From assembly GCA_965213845.1 (NCBI GenBank), contig CBDCAI010000001.1, forward strand, positions 18,361 through 82,360: a DNA stretch of 64,000 nucleotides, in the 5' to 3' direction. The stretch's first letter is position 1. Each line of letters opens with the position of its first letter. The DNA is from JBBROS01 sp965213845 (GTDB lineage: Bacteria; Pseudomonadota; Alphaproteobacteria; Acetobacterales; Acetobacteraceae). A program made the translations under genes and the position numbers. The notes under the pieces were generated by a model. The model did no database searches, had not been told where the DNA came from, and saw only the letters and a program-made list of their open reading frames with translations. Positions 1-8,660 of the stretch are shown one piece after another.

Positions 1-512
1 TCGCGGTGGCGGCCGGCGCCGGCGGGCATGCGGGGACGGTCTCGCCGTTCGCGCTGATCGGCGAGATCCGGCGCTGGTTCGACGGGCCGCTGGCGCTGTC
101 GGGCGCCATCGCCACGGGCGGCGCGGTGCTGGCGGCGCAGGCGATGGGGGCGGATCTCGCCTATATCGGCTCGGCGTTCATCGCGACGGAGGAGGCCAAC
201 GCCGATCCCGGCTACAAGCAGATGCTGGTGGACAGTGCCGCGTCCGACATCGTGTACACGAACCTGATAACCGGGGTGCACGGCAACTACCTGCGGCCGA
301 GCCTGGTGCGCGCGGGGCTCGACCCCGACAACCTGCCGGGCAGCGACCCGAGCAAGATGAACTTCGGCTCCGGCCGCACGAAGGCCTGGAAGGACATCTG
401 GGGCTCGGGCCAGGGCATCTCCGCCGTTACCGAAGTCGTGCCGGCGGCCGAGCTGGTGGCGCGGCTGACCCGCGAGTACATGGCGGCCCGGGCGCGCATC
501 GGCGCCGGCTGA
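1..512 (+). CDS. Nitronate monooxygenase / 2-nitropropane dioxygenase-like, C-terminal part
   Basis: The window opens inside this gene; the frame is open to position 1 and the visible part ends at a TGA at 510-512. The family uses FMN to oxidise alkyl nitronates to carbonyl compounds and nitrite in the cytoplasm. The visible 168 residues start with the GAGGHAG glycine loop, continue with the SGAIATGG strand-turn and a GADLAYIGSAF segment, as in the second half of the FMN TIM barrel, and end in a helical tail. The N-terminal half lies outside the window. Fatty-acid-synthesis enoyl reductases of the FabK type share this fold, so a related flavin reductase is an alternative. It converges with the regulator gene that ends 15 bp further on. 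Confidence 0.8.
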   Translation, partial: AVAAGAGGHAGTVSPFALIGEIRRWFDGPLALSGAIATGGAVLAAQAMGADLAYIGSAFIATEEANADPGYKQMLVDSAASDIVYTNLITGVHGNYLRPSLVRAGLDPDNLPGSDPSKMNFGSGRTKAWKDIWGSGQGISAVTEVVPAAELVARLTREYMAARARIGAG

Positions 513-527
513 GGCTTCGGCCGCGCG

Positions 528-1505
528 TCAGTCCGGCGCGTCCGGCGCCGGGCCCCGTTCGGCCGAGGGCGCGTGCCCGAACGCGCGGCGGTAGGCCCGG
601 GAGAAGTGGCTGGCGCTGGCGAAGCCGGCGGCGATCGCGACCTCCAACACGGACAGGCCGGACTGGCGCAGCAGCAGGCGCGCCCGGTCCAGCCGCAGCG
701 CCGCGTCATGGGCGCCGGGGGTGCGGCCCAGATGCAGGCGGAACAGCCGCTCCAGCTGTCGCGGGCCCACGCCGGCCGCCTGGGCAAGGGCGGCGCGGGG
801 CAGGGGGCTCTCCATCGCCGCCTCCATCGCAGCCAGGGCCCGCAGCAGCGCCGGGTTGCGCGTGCCGGTGCGAAGCTGCAGCGCCATCCGCTGCGGCCCG
901 GCGCCCGCCCGCACCTCGGTCTGCATGAACCAGTCGCTGACGGCGATGGCCAGCGCCGAGCCGTGCTGCTGGGCGATGACGGCGTGCATCATGTCGAGCG
1001 GCGCGGTGCCGCCCGAGCAGGTGAGCCGGTCGCGGTCGATCTCGAACAGGCTGCGGCGCAGGTCGAGACCGGGGAACTCCTCGGCGAAGGGCTCGGCGTG
1101 TTCCCAGTGCAGCGTCATGCGGTGGCCGTCCAGCAACCCGGCGCGCGCGAGCACCCAGGGTCCGCCGGACACGCCGCCCATCCGCGCGCCGGTGCGTGCG
1201 ACCCGGCGCAACCAGTCGATCGCAGCGGCATCGCGGAACGTCGCCGGGTTGCCGCCGGCGATGACCAGCACGAGGTCGAGCGGCGGCGCCTCGGCCAGAT
1301 GCGCCTGCGCCGGGATGGGCAGGCCGCAGCTGGTCGGCACCGGGCGGCCGTCTGCGGAGAGGTCGATCCAGCGATAGAGCGAGCGGCCGGACAGCGCGTT
1401 GGCGGCCCGCATGGGCTCCACCGTGCTGGCATAGGCCAGCAGCCCGCAGCCGGGCAGGGGCAGCAGGCCGACGCGGGTGGGAGTGTCGCTGGCGGTGGGG
1501 TCCAT
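528..1505 (-). CDS. GlxA-family AraC-type transcriptional regulator
   Basis: A 325-residue regulator. Residues about 10-175 form a DJ-1/PfpI-like class I glutamine-amidotransferase fold (LPLPGCGLLAYAS, then LVIAGGN and a GVSGGPWVLARAGLL turn where the catalytic Cys would sit). Residues about 215-315 form two AraC helix-turn-helix motifs ending in ASASHFSRAYRRAFG. This architecture matches GbdR/CdhR/ArgR-type regulators, which control glycine betaine, carnitine or arginine use. It is divergent from soxB with about 75 bp between starts, so it probably activates the sarcosine oxidase operon in response to a methylated amine; this is inference. ATG at 1505 was chosen; a TTG at 1520 would add five residues. 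Confidence 0.85.
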   Translation of the reverse strand: MDPTASDTPTRVGLLPLPGCGLLAYASTVEPMRAANALSGRSLYRWIDLSADGRPVPTSCGLPIPAQAHLAEAPPLDLVLVIAGGNPATFRDAAAIDWLRRVARTGARMGGVSGGPWVLARAGLLDGHRMTLHWEHAEPFAEEFPGLDLRRSLFEIDRDRLTCSGGTAPLDMMHAVIAQQHGSALAIAVSDWFMQTEVRAGAGPQRMALQLRTGTRNPALLRALAAMEAAMESPLPRAALAQAAGVGPRQLERLFRLHLGRTPGAHDAALRLDRARLLLRQSGLSVLEVAIAAGFASASHFSRAYRRAFGHAPSAERGPAPDAPD

Positions 1506-1581
1506 GTCGCTCGGGGTCAAATGGGAGCCGTTGGCGCCCTATAGCATGGCGTGATGAGGTATCCGGCATGAGCTGTCCCCG

Positions 1582-2832
1582 ATGAAGTATTCCTTCCCGG
1601 GCCTGGTGCGCGAGGCGTTCCGCGGCAACCAGGGCTGGACGCAGGCGTGGCGGGAGCCGGAGCCGAAGGCGGAATACGACGTGCTGATCATCGGCGGCGG
1701 CGGGCATGGACTGGCGACCGCCTACTACCTGGCCAAGCTGCACGGGATCACCAACGTGGCCGTGCTGGAGAAGGGCTGGATCGGGGGCGGCAACGCGGGG
1801 CGCAACACCACGATCATCCGCAGCAACTACCTGCTGCCGGGCAACGAGCGGTTCTACGAGCATTCCATGAAGCTGTGGGAGGGTCTGGAGCAGGACTTGA
1901 ACTACAACGCCATGGTGAGCCAGCGCGGCGTGCTGAACCTGTTCCAGAGCGATTCCGCGCGCGACGCCGCGGCCCGGCGCGGCAACTCCATGCGGCTGCA
2001 CGGCGCCGACGCGGAGCTGCTGGACCGCGACGCGGTGCGGCGGATGTGCCCCTACCTCGATTTCGACCATGCGCGCTTCCCCATCCGCGGGGGCCTGCTG
2101 CAGCGGCGCGGCGGCACGGCGCGGCACGATGCGGTGGTGTGGGGCTATGCCCGCGCCGCCGACCGCCGCGGGGTGGACATCCTGCAGAACTGCGAGGTGA
2201 CCGGCATGCGGATCGAGGACGGCCGGATCAAGGGGGTGGAGACCACGCGCGGGTTCATCGGGGCGGGCCGGGTCGGCATGGCTGTCGCCGGAAACACGAC
2301 GCGGGTGGCCGACATGGCCGGCTTCCGCCTGCCGATCGAAAGCCATGTGCTGCAGGCCTTCGTCAGCGAGGGGGTGAAGCCGATGATCCACCATGTGGTG
2401 ACGTTCGGCGCCGGGCACTTCTACATCAGCCAGTCCGACAAGGGCGGGTTGGTGTTCGGGGGCGACATCGACGGCTACAACTCCTATGCCCAGCGCGGCA
2501 GCCTGCCGCTGGTCGAGGACGTGATGGAGAGCTGCGTCAGCATGATCCCGGGCACGAGCCGGCTGCGCCTGCTGCGGTCCTGGGGCGGCATCATGGACAT
2601 GTCGATGGACGGCTCGCCGATCATCGACCGCTCGCCGGTGGACGGCTTGTTCATCAACGCCGGCTGGTGTTACGGCGGCTTCAAGGCGACGCCCGGCAGC
2701 GGCTGGTGCTTCGCCCACACCATTGCCACGGGTGCGCCGCACCACCTGAATGCCGAGATGCGGCACGATCGGTTCATGACGGGCGCCGTGCTCGACGAGC
2801 CGGGCCACGGCGCCCAGCCGAACCTGCATTAG
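1582..2832 (+). CDS. soxB: Sarcosine oxidase subunit beta
   Basis: A 416-residue FAD-dependent subunit of heterotetrameric sarcosine oxidase, which demethylates sarcosine to glycine, transfers formaldehyde to tetrahydrofolate and makes hydrogen peroxide. The Rossmann dinucleotide motif (VLIIGGGGHGLATAYYLA) is at about residues 35-52, followed by the IGGGNAGRNTTIIRSNY segment typical of SoxB. The C-terminal part carries the WGGIMDMSMDGSPIID and GWCYGGFKATP blocks of the DAO fold. Length is normal for the family. It is the first gene of soxBDAG. The upstream ribosome site is weak, but the start fits the family N-terminus. Confidence 0.97.
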   Translation: MKYSFPGLVREAFRGNQGWTQAWREPEPKAEYDVLIIGGGGHGLATAYYLAKLHGITNVAVLEKGWIGGGNAGRNTTIIRSNYLLPGNERFYEHSMKLWEGLEQDLNYNAMVSQRGVLNLFQSDSARDAAARRGNSMRLHGADAELLDRDAVRRMCPYLDFDHARFPIRGGLLQRRGGTARHDAVVWGYARAADRRGVDILQNCEVTGMRIEDGRIKGVETTRGFIGAGRVGMAVAGNTTRVADMAGFRLPIESHVLQAFVSEGVKPMIHHVVTFGAGHFYISQSDKGGLVFGGDIDGYNSYAQRGSLPLVEDVMESCVSMIPGTSRLRLLRSWGGIMDMSMDGSPIIDRSPVDGLFINAGWCYGGFKATPGSGWCFAHTIATGAPHHLNAEMRHDRFMTGAVLDEPGHGAQPNLH

Positions 2833-2842
2833 GGGCCGGGTC

Positions 2843-3109
2843 ATGCGGATCATCTGCCCCCATTGCGGCGAGCGCGGCACCGAGGAGTTCAGCTACCTGA
2901 CCGCGGCCGACCGCCGCCGGCCCGAGGCCGGGGCGTCGTTCGAGGACTGGCACGAGTACGTCCATCTGCGGGACAACCCGGCCGGCGTGCACCGGGAGCA
3001 TTGGCACCACGTGCACGGCTGCCGTCGCTGGCTGACCGTGACCCGCAACGTGCGCACGCACGAGGTTTTGGCGGTGGAAGACTCCGTCCGCTACTGGGGC
3101 GCGGCATGA
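2843..3109 (+). CDS. soxD: Sarcosine oxidase subunit delta
   Basis: An 88-residue zinc-binding subunit of sarcosine oxidase. It begins with CPHCGERG and has a later HVHGCRRW segment, which together give the Cys-Cys-His/Cys zinc ligands of SoxD. The rest is highly charged, with an ARDVR-like C-terminal stretch (RTHEVLAVEDSVRYW) typical of the family. It starts 10 bp after soxB and its TGA overlaps the soxA ATG as ATGA, so the subunits are translationally coupled. Confidence 0.95.
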   Translation: MRIICPHCGERGTEEFSYLTAADRRRPEAGASFEDWHEYVHLRDNPAGVHREHWHHVHGCRRWLTVTRNVRTHEVLAVEDSVRYWGAA

Positions 3110-6100
3110 GCCCCATGTTGGCTGCAGGGTTCGCCGATCTGGCTGCGGCCCGGCGCCTGCCGACGGGCGGCCTGATCGACCGCACCGCCGCCCTGCCGTT
3201 CACCTTCGACGGGCGGGCCTATGTCGGGTTTGCGGGCGACACGCTCGCCTCGGCGTTGATGGCGGGCGGGGTGCGCCTGCTGGGCCGCTCGTTCAAATAT
3301 CACCGCCCGCGCGGCCTGATGGCTGCGGGGCCGGAGGAGCCGAACGCGCTCGTGGAGCTGCGGACCGGCGCCCGGCGGGAGCCGAACCTGCCGGCGACGA
3401 TGGTGGAGCTGCATGCCGGGCTGGAGGCCAGCAGCCAGAACCGTTTCCCGTCGTTGAAGCATGACCTGATGGCGGTCAACGGGCTGCTGGGGCCGCTGTT
3501 CTCCGCGGGCTTCTACTACAAGACGTTCATGTGGCCGGCGTCGTTCTGGGAACGGGTGTACGAGCCGTTGATCCGGCGGGCCGCGGGCCTCGGGCGCGCG
3601 TCGCAGCTGCCGGACCCCGATCATTACGCGCGTGGGCACCTGCATTGCGACGTGCTGGTGGTGGGCGCGGGCCCGGCCGGGCTGATGGCGGCGCTGGCGG
3701 CCGGGCGCGCGGGGGCGCGGGTGATCCTGGCTGACGAGGACCAGCGGCCGGGGGGCCGCCTGCTGGCGGAGCGCGACACGGTGGACGGCATGGCAGGTGC
3801 GGCCTGGGTGGACACCGCCCTGGCGGAGCTGCGCGCCATGCCGGAGGTGCGGGTGATGCCGCGCACGACCGTGTTCGGCGTCTACGACCACGGCACCTAC
3901 GGCGCGATCGAGCGTGTGGCCGACCATCGGGCGGCGCCCTCGGGGCGGGATGCCGGGTCGGACGAGCCGCGGCAGGCCTATTGGCGGATCGTCGCGCGCC
4001 GCTGCGTGCTGGCCGCCGGCGCGATCGAGCGCCCGCTGGTGTTCCCGGGCAACGACCGCCCGGGCGTGATGCTGGCCGGCGCCGTGCGGACCTACATCAA
4101 CCGGTTCGCGGCCCTGCCGGGCCGGCGGGCCGTCGTCGTCACGTCGGGCGTGGACGGGTGGACGACCGTCCGCGACCTGCAGGCTGCCGGGATCGAGGTG
4201 GCGGCCGTGGTCGACCGACGGGCGGACGTGCCGGCGCGGCATGACGTGGCGGTGTTCGCCGGGGGCCACGTCGCCAGGACCTATGGCGGGACCGAGCTGG
4301 GCGGGGTGGACATCGTGGACGGGCTGGGCCGCATCCATCGCGTGCCGGCCGACCTGCTGGCGATGGCCGGGGGCTGGAGCCCGACGGTCGCGCTGACCTG
4401 CCACACCGGGGGGCGGCCGCGGTGGGATGCCGCACTGCACGCCTTCGTGCCGGACAGCCTGCCGCCCGGGATGCTGGTGGCGGGCGCCGCGGCCGGGTGC
4501 TTCGGCCTGGCCGCGGCCATGAAGGACGGCATGCGCTGGGGGTGCGAGGCTGCGGCCGATTGCGGCTTCACGCCGGCGCCGGCGCCGCTGCCGCGGGTTG
4601 GGGCGGCCGCAGCGCAGCCCGCGCCGGAGCCATCGCAGGAGCCGGCACCGGTGTGGCTGATGCCGCGCGGCAAGGGAAAGGCGTTCGTCGACTTCCAGCA
4701 CGACGTGACGGCGCACGACGTGGCGCTGGCCCATCGCGAAGGGTTCCGCAGCGTGGAGCACCTGAAGCGCTACACGACGCTGGGCATGGCGACCGACCAG
4801 GGCAAGCTCGCCAACGTCAACGGACTGGCCATCATGGCCGAGCTGACCGGCGCGGGCATCCCGGCCACGGGCACCACGATGTTCCGCCCGCCTTACACCC
4901 CCGTCACGATCGGCGCGCTGGCCGGGCACAGTGTCGGGCGCGACTACCGCCCCACCCGGCTGACGCCGGCGCATGGTTGGGCGGTGGAGCGGGGGGCCGA
5001 GTTCGTCGAGTCGGGCGCGTGGATGCGCGCCGCCTGGTTCCCGCGCCCGGGTGAGGACTGGCTGGCGGCGTGCGACCGCGAGGTGGGCGCCACCCGCAGC
5101 GCCGTGGGCGTGTGCGACGTGTCCACGCTGGGCAAGATCGAGCTGGTCGGGCCGGATGCCGGGGCGCTGCTGGACCGGTTGTACGCCAACACCTTCTCCA
5201 CCCTGAAGCCCGGCCGCGTCCGCTACGGCCTGATGCTGCGCGAGGACGGCTTCGTGTTCGACGACGGCACCGTGGCCCGGCTGGAACCCGGCCGCTGGCT
5301 GATGACCACCACCACCGCGCAGGCCGGCGCCGTGCTGGCGCACATGGAGTTCTGCCACCAGGTGCTGTGGCCGGAGCTGGATGTGCGCTTCGCCTCCGTC
5401 ACGGACCAGTGGGCGCAGTTCAGCGTCGCCGGGCCGCGCGCCCGGGAGGTGCTGGCCCGCGTGGTGGCGGGCGACCTGTCCGACGCGGCGCTGCCCTACA
5501 TGGGGTGTACGGTCCTCGATGTGGGCGGCGTGCGCGCCCGGGTGTTCCGCATCTCGTTCTCGGGCGAGCTGGCCTTTGAGGTCGCGGTCCCGGCCGGGCA
5601 TGGCGAGACGCTGGTGCGGGCCCTGATGGAGGCCGGGGTGCCGTTCGGCATCGTGCCCTATGGCGTCGAGGCGCTGAGCGTGATGCGGATCGAGAAGGGG
5701 CACCCGGCCGGCGGCGAGCTGAACGGCCAGACCACGGCCCGCGACCTCGGGCTGGGGCGGATGATGTCGACCAAGAAGGACTTCATCGGCCGCGCGATGG
5801 CCGGGCGGCCGGCGCTGATGAGCCCGGACCGGCCCACGCTGGTGGGGCTGCGCCCGGCCGAGCCCGGGGTAGATGGGCAGGGCGCGCGCCTGCGGGCCGG
5901 GGCGCACCTGCTGAAGCTGGGGGCGCCGGCAGACCCGGATCACGACGAGGGCTGGATCAGCGCCACCGCGCATGTACCGTCGCTGGACGCAGCACAGCCG
6001 GGCGGCTGGATCGCGCTCGGGCTGCTGCGGAACGGCCCGGCGCGGATCGGCGAGCGCATCCGCGCCTACGATCCGCTGCGCGACGGCGACACGGTCGTGG

Positions 6101-6153
6101 AGGTAGTCGCCCCGTGCTTCCTCGACCCGGACGGAGTGCGGCTCCGTGGCTGA
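3106..6153 (+). CDS. soxA: Sarcosine oxidase subunit alpha
   Basis: A 1015-residue large subunit. An N-terminal 2Fe-2S-like fold without the cluster (about 25-85, with SFKYHRPRGL) is followed by an NAD-binding flavoprotein domain with GAGPAGLMAALAAGRAGARV at about 184-203 and a second motif near 305-350. The C-terminal part from about 615 is an aminomethyltransferase (GcvT) domain that passes the one-carbon unit to tetrahydrofolate. A long open frame continues upstream to 2863, but the ATG at 3106, overlapping the soxD stop, gives the normal family length and N-terminus. The residues 565-600 linker is rich in Ala and Pro. Confidence 0.96.
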   Translation: MSPMLAAGFADLAAARRLPTGGLIDRTAALPFTFDGRAYVGFAGDTLASALMAGGVRLLGRSFKYHRPRGLMAAGPEEPNALVELRTGARREPNLPATMVELHAGLEASSQNRFPSLKHDLMAVNGLLGPLFSAGFYYKTFMWPASFWERVYEPLIRRAAGLGRASQLPDPDHYARGHLHCDVLVVGAGPAGLMAALAAGRAGARVILADEDQRPGGRLLAERDTVDGMAGAAWVDTALAELRAMPEVRVMPRTTVFGVYDHGTYGAIERVADHRAAPSGRDAGSDEPRQAYWRIVARRCVLAAGAIERPLVFPGNDRPGVMLAGAVRTYINRFAALPGRRAVVVTSGVDGWTTVRDLQAAGIEVAAVVDRRADVPARHDVAVFAGGHVARTYGGTELGGVDIVDGLGRIHRVPADLLAMAGGWSPTVALTCHTGGRPRWDAALHAFVPDSLPPGMLVAGAAAGCFGLAAAMKDGMRWGCEAAADCGFTPAPAPLPRVGAAAAQPAPEPSQEPAPVWLMPRGKGKAFVDFQHDVTAHDVALAHREGFRSVEHLKRYTTLGMATDQGKLANVNGLAIMAELTGAGIPATGTTMFRPPYTPVTIGALAGHSVGRDYRPTRLTPAHGWAVERGAEFVESGAWMRAAWFPRPGEDWLAACDREVGATRSAVGVCDVSTLGKIELVGPDAGALLDRLYANTFSTLKPGRVRYGLMLREDGFVFDDGTVARLEPGRWLMTTTTAQAGAVLAHMEFCHQVLWPELDVRFASVTDQWAQFSVAGPRAREVLARVVAGDLSDAALPYMGCTVLDVGGVRARVFRISFSGELAFEVAVPAGHGETLVRALMEAGVPFGIVPYGVEALSVMRIEKGHPAGGELNGQTTARDLGLGRMMSTKKDFIGRAMAGRPALMSPDRPTLVGLRPAEPGVDGQGARLRAGAHLLKLGAPADPDHDEGWISATAHVPSLDAAQPGGWIALGLLRNGPARIGERIRAYDPLRDGDTVVEVVAPCFLDPDGVRLRG

Positions 6154-6676
6154 GGAAACCTCGGTGGTGCGGACGACGGTCCTGATCGCGCTACGCGACG
6201 GGCGGGACACGGCGTTGGCCACGGCGCTGGCCGGCATGGGCCTTGCGCTGCCGAAGATGGGCCATTTCACCGAGGCAGGCGGCCTGCTGCTGGCCCGTAC
6301 GGCGCCGATGCAGCTGATGGCCATGCGGCCCGGCCCCGATGCACCGCTGCTGGACGAGCTGGCGCCCCTGACCGCGGCCGACGCAGACCCCTGCGCGGAA
6401 CTGATCGACCTGTCGGACGCACGAAGCGGCCTGCGCCTGGACGGTCCCGCCGCCCGGGCCCGCCTGGCCTGCCTGGTGCCCATCGACCTCCATCCCGCCC
6501 GCTTCGGCCCCGGCCGCTGCGCCCAGACCATCGCCGCGCATATGAGCGTGCTTGTGCTGGCCCTGGCGCCGGACGTGTATGAACTCCAGGGCTCCCGCAG
6601 CTATGCCGGCAGCCTGGCGCGCGCCGTCGAGGCCACGCGGCCCGTTCGCGCGGATGGCGCGACAACGCGGGCCTGA
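6146..6676 (+). CDS. soxG: Sarcosine oxidase subunit gamma
   Basis: A 176-residue protein starting at a GTG that overlaps the end of soxA by 8 bp. SoxG is a small, poorly conserved subunit that contacts alpha and beta. The recognisable part is the second half, with SGLRLDGPAARARLACLVPIDL and a later SYAGSLARAVE helix. Assignment rests on these blocks, the size and the strict soxBDAG order. It is the last gene of the operon, and tRNA-Arg begins 20 bp after its stop. Confidence 0.88.
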   Translation: MAEETSVVRTTVLIALRDGRDTALATALAGMGLALPKMGHFTEAGGLLLARTAPMQLMAMRPGPDAPLLDELAPLTAADADPCAELIDLSDARSGLRLDGPAARARLACLVPIDLHPARFGPGRCAQTIAAHMSVLVLALAPDVYELQGSRSYAGSLARAVEATRPVRADGATTRA

Positions 6677-6695
6677 TTTGCTAATGGAGCGTCAC

Positions 6696-6772
6696 GCGCC
6701 CTTAGCTCAGTCGGATAGAGCGGCGGCCTTCTAATCCGCATGTCGGGGGTTCGAATCCCTCAGGGCGCGCCA
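6696..6772 (+). tRNA. tRNA-Arg (anticodon TCT)
   Basis: A complete 77-base cloverleaf including an encoded CCA. The acceptor arms are GCGCCCT at 6696-6702 and AGGGCGC at 6762-6768, with G6769 as discriminator. The anticodon loop CTTCTAA lies at 6728-6734 with anticodon TCT at 6730-6732, so it reads AGA/AGG arginine codons. The T arm has the invariant TTCGAAT loop on a five-pair stem with one G-T wobble. The last anticodon-stem pair (C6727 against T6735) is mismatched, which tRNAs tolerate at that position. Confidence 0.97.
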
Positions 6773-6826
6773 TTCGCAAAGACGGCGGCCACGTAATGGA
6801 GGGCGCAGCATTTTCGTCGTCGGCTG

Positions 6827-7084
6827 TCAGCTTGAGGTGCAGAGAGTGGTGAGGACTGTCGCGAGATCGGCTCCACCGAAGTTGAAGTTGCCAGGTGCGA
6901 TATCGATATTTTTGAACGAAATTCTTTTTGCACTGCCGATGTCGAACACCGCGTCGATCGCGTGCCACACCCCATTTGGTTTTTTGGTGAAGGACCTGCA
7001 GTCAATGGTATTCGGTGGGATTGTCTGAGCTGCTGCAAGCGCAGGCAGCACGAGCGCCATGAATATGGTCTGCAAAACCTTCAT
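6827..7084 (-). CDS. Small secreted protein of unknown function
   Basis: An 85-residue protein starting at the ATG at 7084 (the frame opens eight codons earlier). Residues 1-19 are a clear Sec signal peptide (MKVLQTIFMALVLPALAAA, cleavage expected after AAA or AAQ). The mature part is about 66 residues with two cysteines (DCRSF and TLCTSS) that could form a disulfide. The phrases VWHAIDAVFDIG and FNFGGADLATVL suggest a small beta-rich periplasmic domain. No function is recognised. The gene is visibly richer in A and T than everything around it and lies directly after a tRNA, which hints at acquisition by transfer. Confidence 0.6.
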   Translation of the reverse strand: MKVLQTIFMALVLPALAAAQTIPPNTIDCRSFTKKPNGVWHAIDAVFDIGSAKRISFKNIDIAPGNFNFGGADLATVLTTLCTSS

Positions 7085-7190
7085 TGCCGGTCTCCCACGT
7101 CGACCCAAGTGCCATCACGGGTCTTTTGCAGGGTCAACACAAAAGAGAAAGTGGGCGGGCAAGGCGGGCGAGGTCAGCCTCGGCCGAATG

Positions 7191-7208
7191 TTCCAGGGAC
7201 GCCTGGAA
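7191..7208. promoter_or_regulatory. Short perfect inverted repeat in the gap before the photolyase-like gene
   Basis: The arms TTCCAGG (7191-7197) and CCTGGAA (7202-7208) pair perfectly across a four-base loop. It lies in the roughly 240-bp stretch 7085-7323 between the divergent small secreted protein and the photolyase-like gene, where no other gene is visible. It could be an operator or a transcript hairpin; the sequence alone does not decide. Confidence 0.3.
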
Positions 7209-7323
7209 CGGCCAAGTCGGCGGCTCGGGTTAGCGATCCTGAGCAAGCCGTCGTGGACCTGGGTGGCGAGCACACGCGTGTTGCTGGGCGTGGCAGGCGG
7301 CGAACGGCACCCACATAGGGGTC

Positions 7324-8478
7324 ATGACCCGATCATTCATCCTGACACGTGACGCCGCGCTCGATGCCCTGGCAGCGGTCACGCCGCGCGCCGGCCGGGC
7401 TTATGCGGCCAACCGGAACACCGATCCCGGGCCGGACGTCCAGGCGACGACCACGGCTTTGTCCCCTTACCTGCGCCGACGGTTGCTGCTGGAGCAGGAG
7501 GTGGTTGGGGCAGCGCTGGCCGCACATGGTGCGGGCGGGGCCGAGAAGTTCGTCGAGGAGGTGTTCTGGCGGTCCTACTTCAAGGGCCATCTCGAGACCC
7601 ATCCCGCGGCTTGGACGCGCTATATCGAAGCGGTGGCCCAGCAACAGGGCCAGCTGGCGGCAAATTCGGGAATGCGGCGGGGCTACCAGGATGCTGTGTC
7701 CGGGCACACCGGCATCGAGGGCTTCGACGACTGGGCGCGCGAGCTGGTCGACACGGGCTGGCTGCACAACCATGCGCGCATGTGGTTCGCCTCCATCTGG
7801 ATGTTCACGCTGCGCCTGCCGTGGGAGCTCGGTGCGGAGTTCTTCCTGCATCACCTGGTCGACGGCGATCCGGCCAGCAACACCTTGTCGTGGCGCTGGG
7901 TGGCCGGGCTGCATACGCGGGGCAAGGCCTACGCGGCCCGGGCGGAGAACATCCGCCGCTACACGGCCGGCCGGTTCTCGCCGACCGGCCTGAACGAGCA
8001 TCCGGAGGCGCTGGTCGAGGCGGATCCGCCGCGCGCGGTTCCGCTGCCGCCGGCAGATCGGGTGGCCGCGGGCGATACGACGCGGGATGTGGCGTTGTTG
8101 CTGCACCTCGATGACCTGCATCCGGAGAGCCTGGACCTTCGCGGGGCGAGGGTGGTGCGGATCGGCAGCCTGATCGCGCATGCGCCAGGCGTGTCGGACC
8201 GGGTGCGGCAGGCCGACGAGGCGGCGATGGCCGATGCTTTGGCGCGGGCGGGGCAGTGGTTCGGCTGCGAGGCGAAGGTGGCGGTGCCGGGCTGGCACGA
8301 CGACCTGCCGGCGGTCACGGCCTGGGCGCCGGTCGGGCCATCGGCGGACGCGCTGCCGCCTGGGTGCCTGCGGGTGCGCCGGCCTTGGGACGAACTGACC
8401 TGGCCACGGTCCACGCGCGGCTATTTCCAGGTGCGGACCGCCATACCGGGCATCTTGCGCGAGCTGTCCCTGGGCTGA
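7324..8478 (+). CDS. Photolyase/cryptochrome FAD-binding domain protein without the antenna domain
   Basis: A 384-residue protein matching only the C-terminal helical FAD-binding half of DNA photolyases and cryptochromes. Diagnostic blocks are EKFVEEVFWRSYFKGHLE (about 80-97), GFDDWARELVDTGWLHNHARMWFAS (about 137-161) and the DGDPASNTLSWRWVAGLHTRGK block (about 180-200), with the Trp and Asn residues that hold FAD and carry electrons. The N-terminal alpha/beta domain that binds the antenna pigment is missing; instead there are about 60 residues of other sequence, and about 120 residues after the core lack obvious homology. It may be a light or redox flavoprotein rather than a repair enzyme. 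It stands alone and converges with a binding-protein gene. Confidence 0.8.
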   Translation: MTRSFILTRDAALDALAAVTPRAGRAYAANRNTDPGPDVQATTTALSPYLRRRLLLEQEVVGAALAAHGAGGAEKFVEEVFWRSYFKGHLETHPAAWTRYIEAVAQQQGQLAANSGMRRGYQDAVSGHTGIEGFDDWARELVDTGWLHNHARMWFASIWMFTLRLPWELGAEFFLHHLVDGDPASNTLSWRWVAGLHTRGKAYAARAENIRRYTAGRFSPTGLNEHPEALVEADPPRAVPLPPADRVAAGDTTRDVALLLHLDDLHPESLDLRGARVVRIGSLIAHAPGVSDRVRQADEAAMADALARAGQWFGCEAKVAVPGWHDDLPAVTAWAPVGPSADALPPGCLRVRRPWDELTWPRSTRGYFQVRTAIPGILRELSLG

Positions 8479-8524
8479 GCCTGTTCGGGCGCGGCGGTCG
8501 TCCTGCAGCGCGGCAGCGGGATGT

Positions 8525-8657
8525 CATACCAAGCGTCCCCGTAAAAACGGTTCAGCGGCGGCCGGTATGGATCTTTTTTGGTGCGCCGTCGCCGGCCAAC
8601 CCGGCGCGCGATGCCTGGCGGCGAAGTCGCTGGACGATTCGGCGACTTCGCCGTCGG
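8525..8657. repeat. Three-hairpin intergenic element, copy A
   Basis: This fills most of the gap between convergent genes ending at 8478 and 8661. Hairpin 1 has outer arms CATACC (8525-8530) and GGTATG (8564-8569) with an inner CCGT/ACGG stem. Hairpin 2 has GCGCCG (8583-8588) and CGGCGC (8602-8607) around a 13-base loop ending in GCCAACC. Hairpin 3 has a perfect 12-pair stem (8619-8630 with 8642-8653, extended by wobble pairs to 8615-8657) around an 11-base loop starting TGGACGA. A related copy is at 59923-60049, with the same core and loop but different outer stem sequences. A REP/MITE-like repeat or bidirectional terminator is possible. Confidence 0.6.
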
Positions 8658-8660
8658 CCC

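Noticed and set aside
3106..6153. soxA starting at 2863
   Set aside because: The upstream 81 codons overlap soxD in another frame and have shadow composition; ATG 3106 overlaps the soxD stop and gives the family length.
3091..6531. Minus-strand open frame opposite soxA and soxG
   Set aside because: Low-complexity Arg/Pro/His-rich translation with no recognisable domain, while soxA on the other strand matches its family throughout.
8525..8657. Remnant of a transposase gene
   Set aside because: Short plus-strand translations of the two copies share only a few residues and no transposase motif; the conserved parts are structural.
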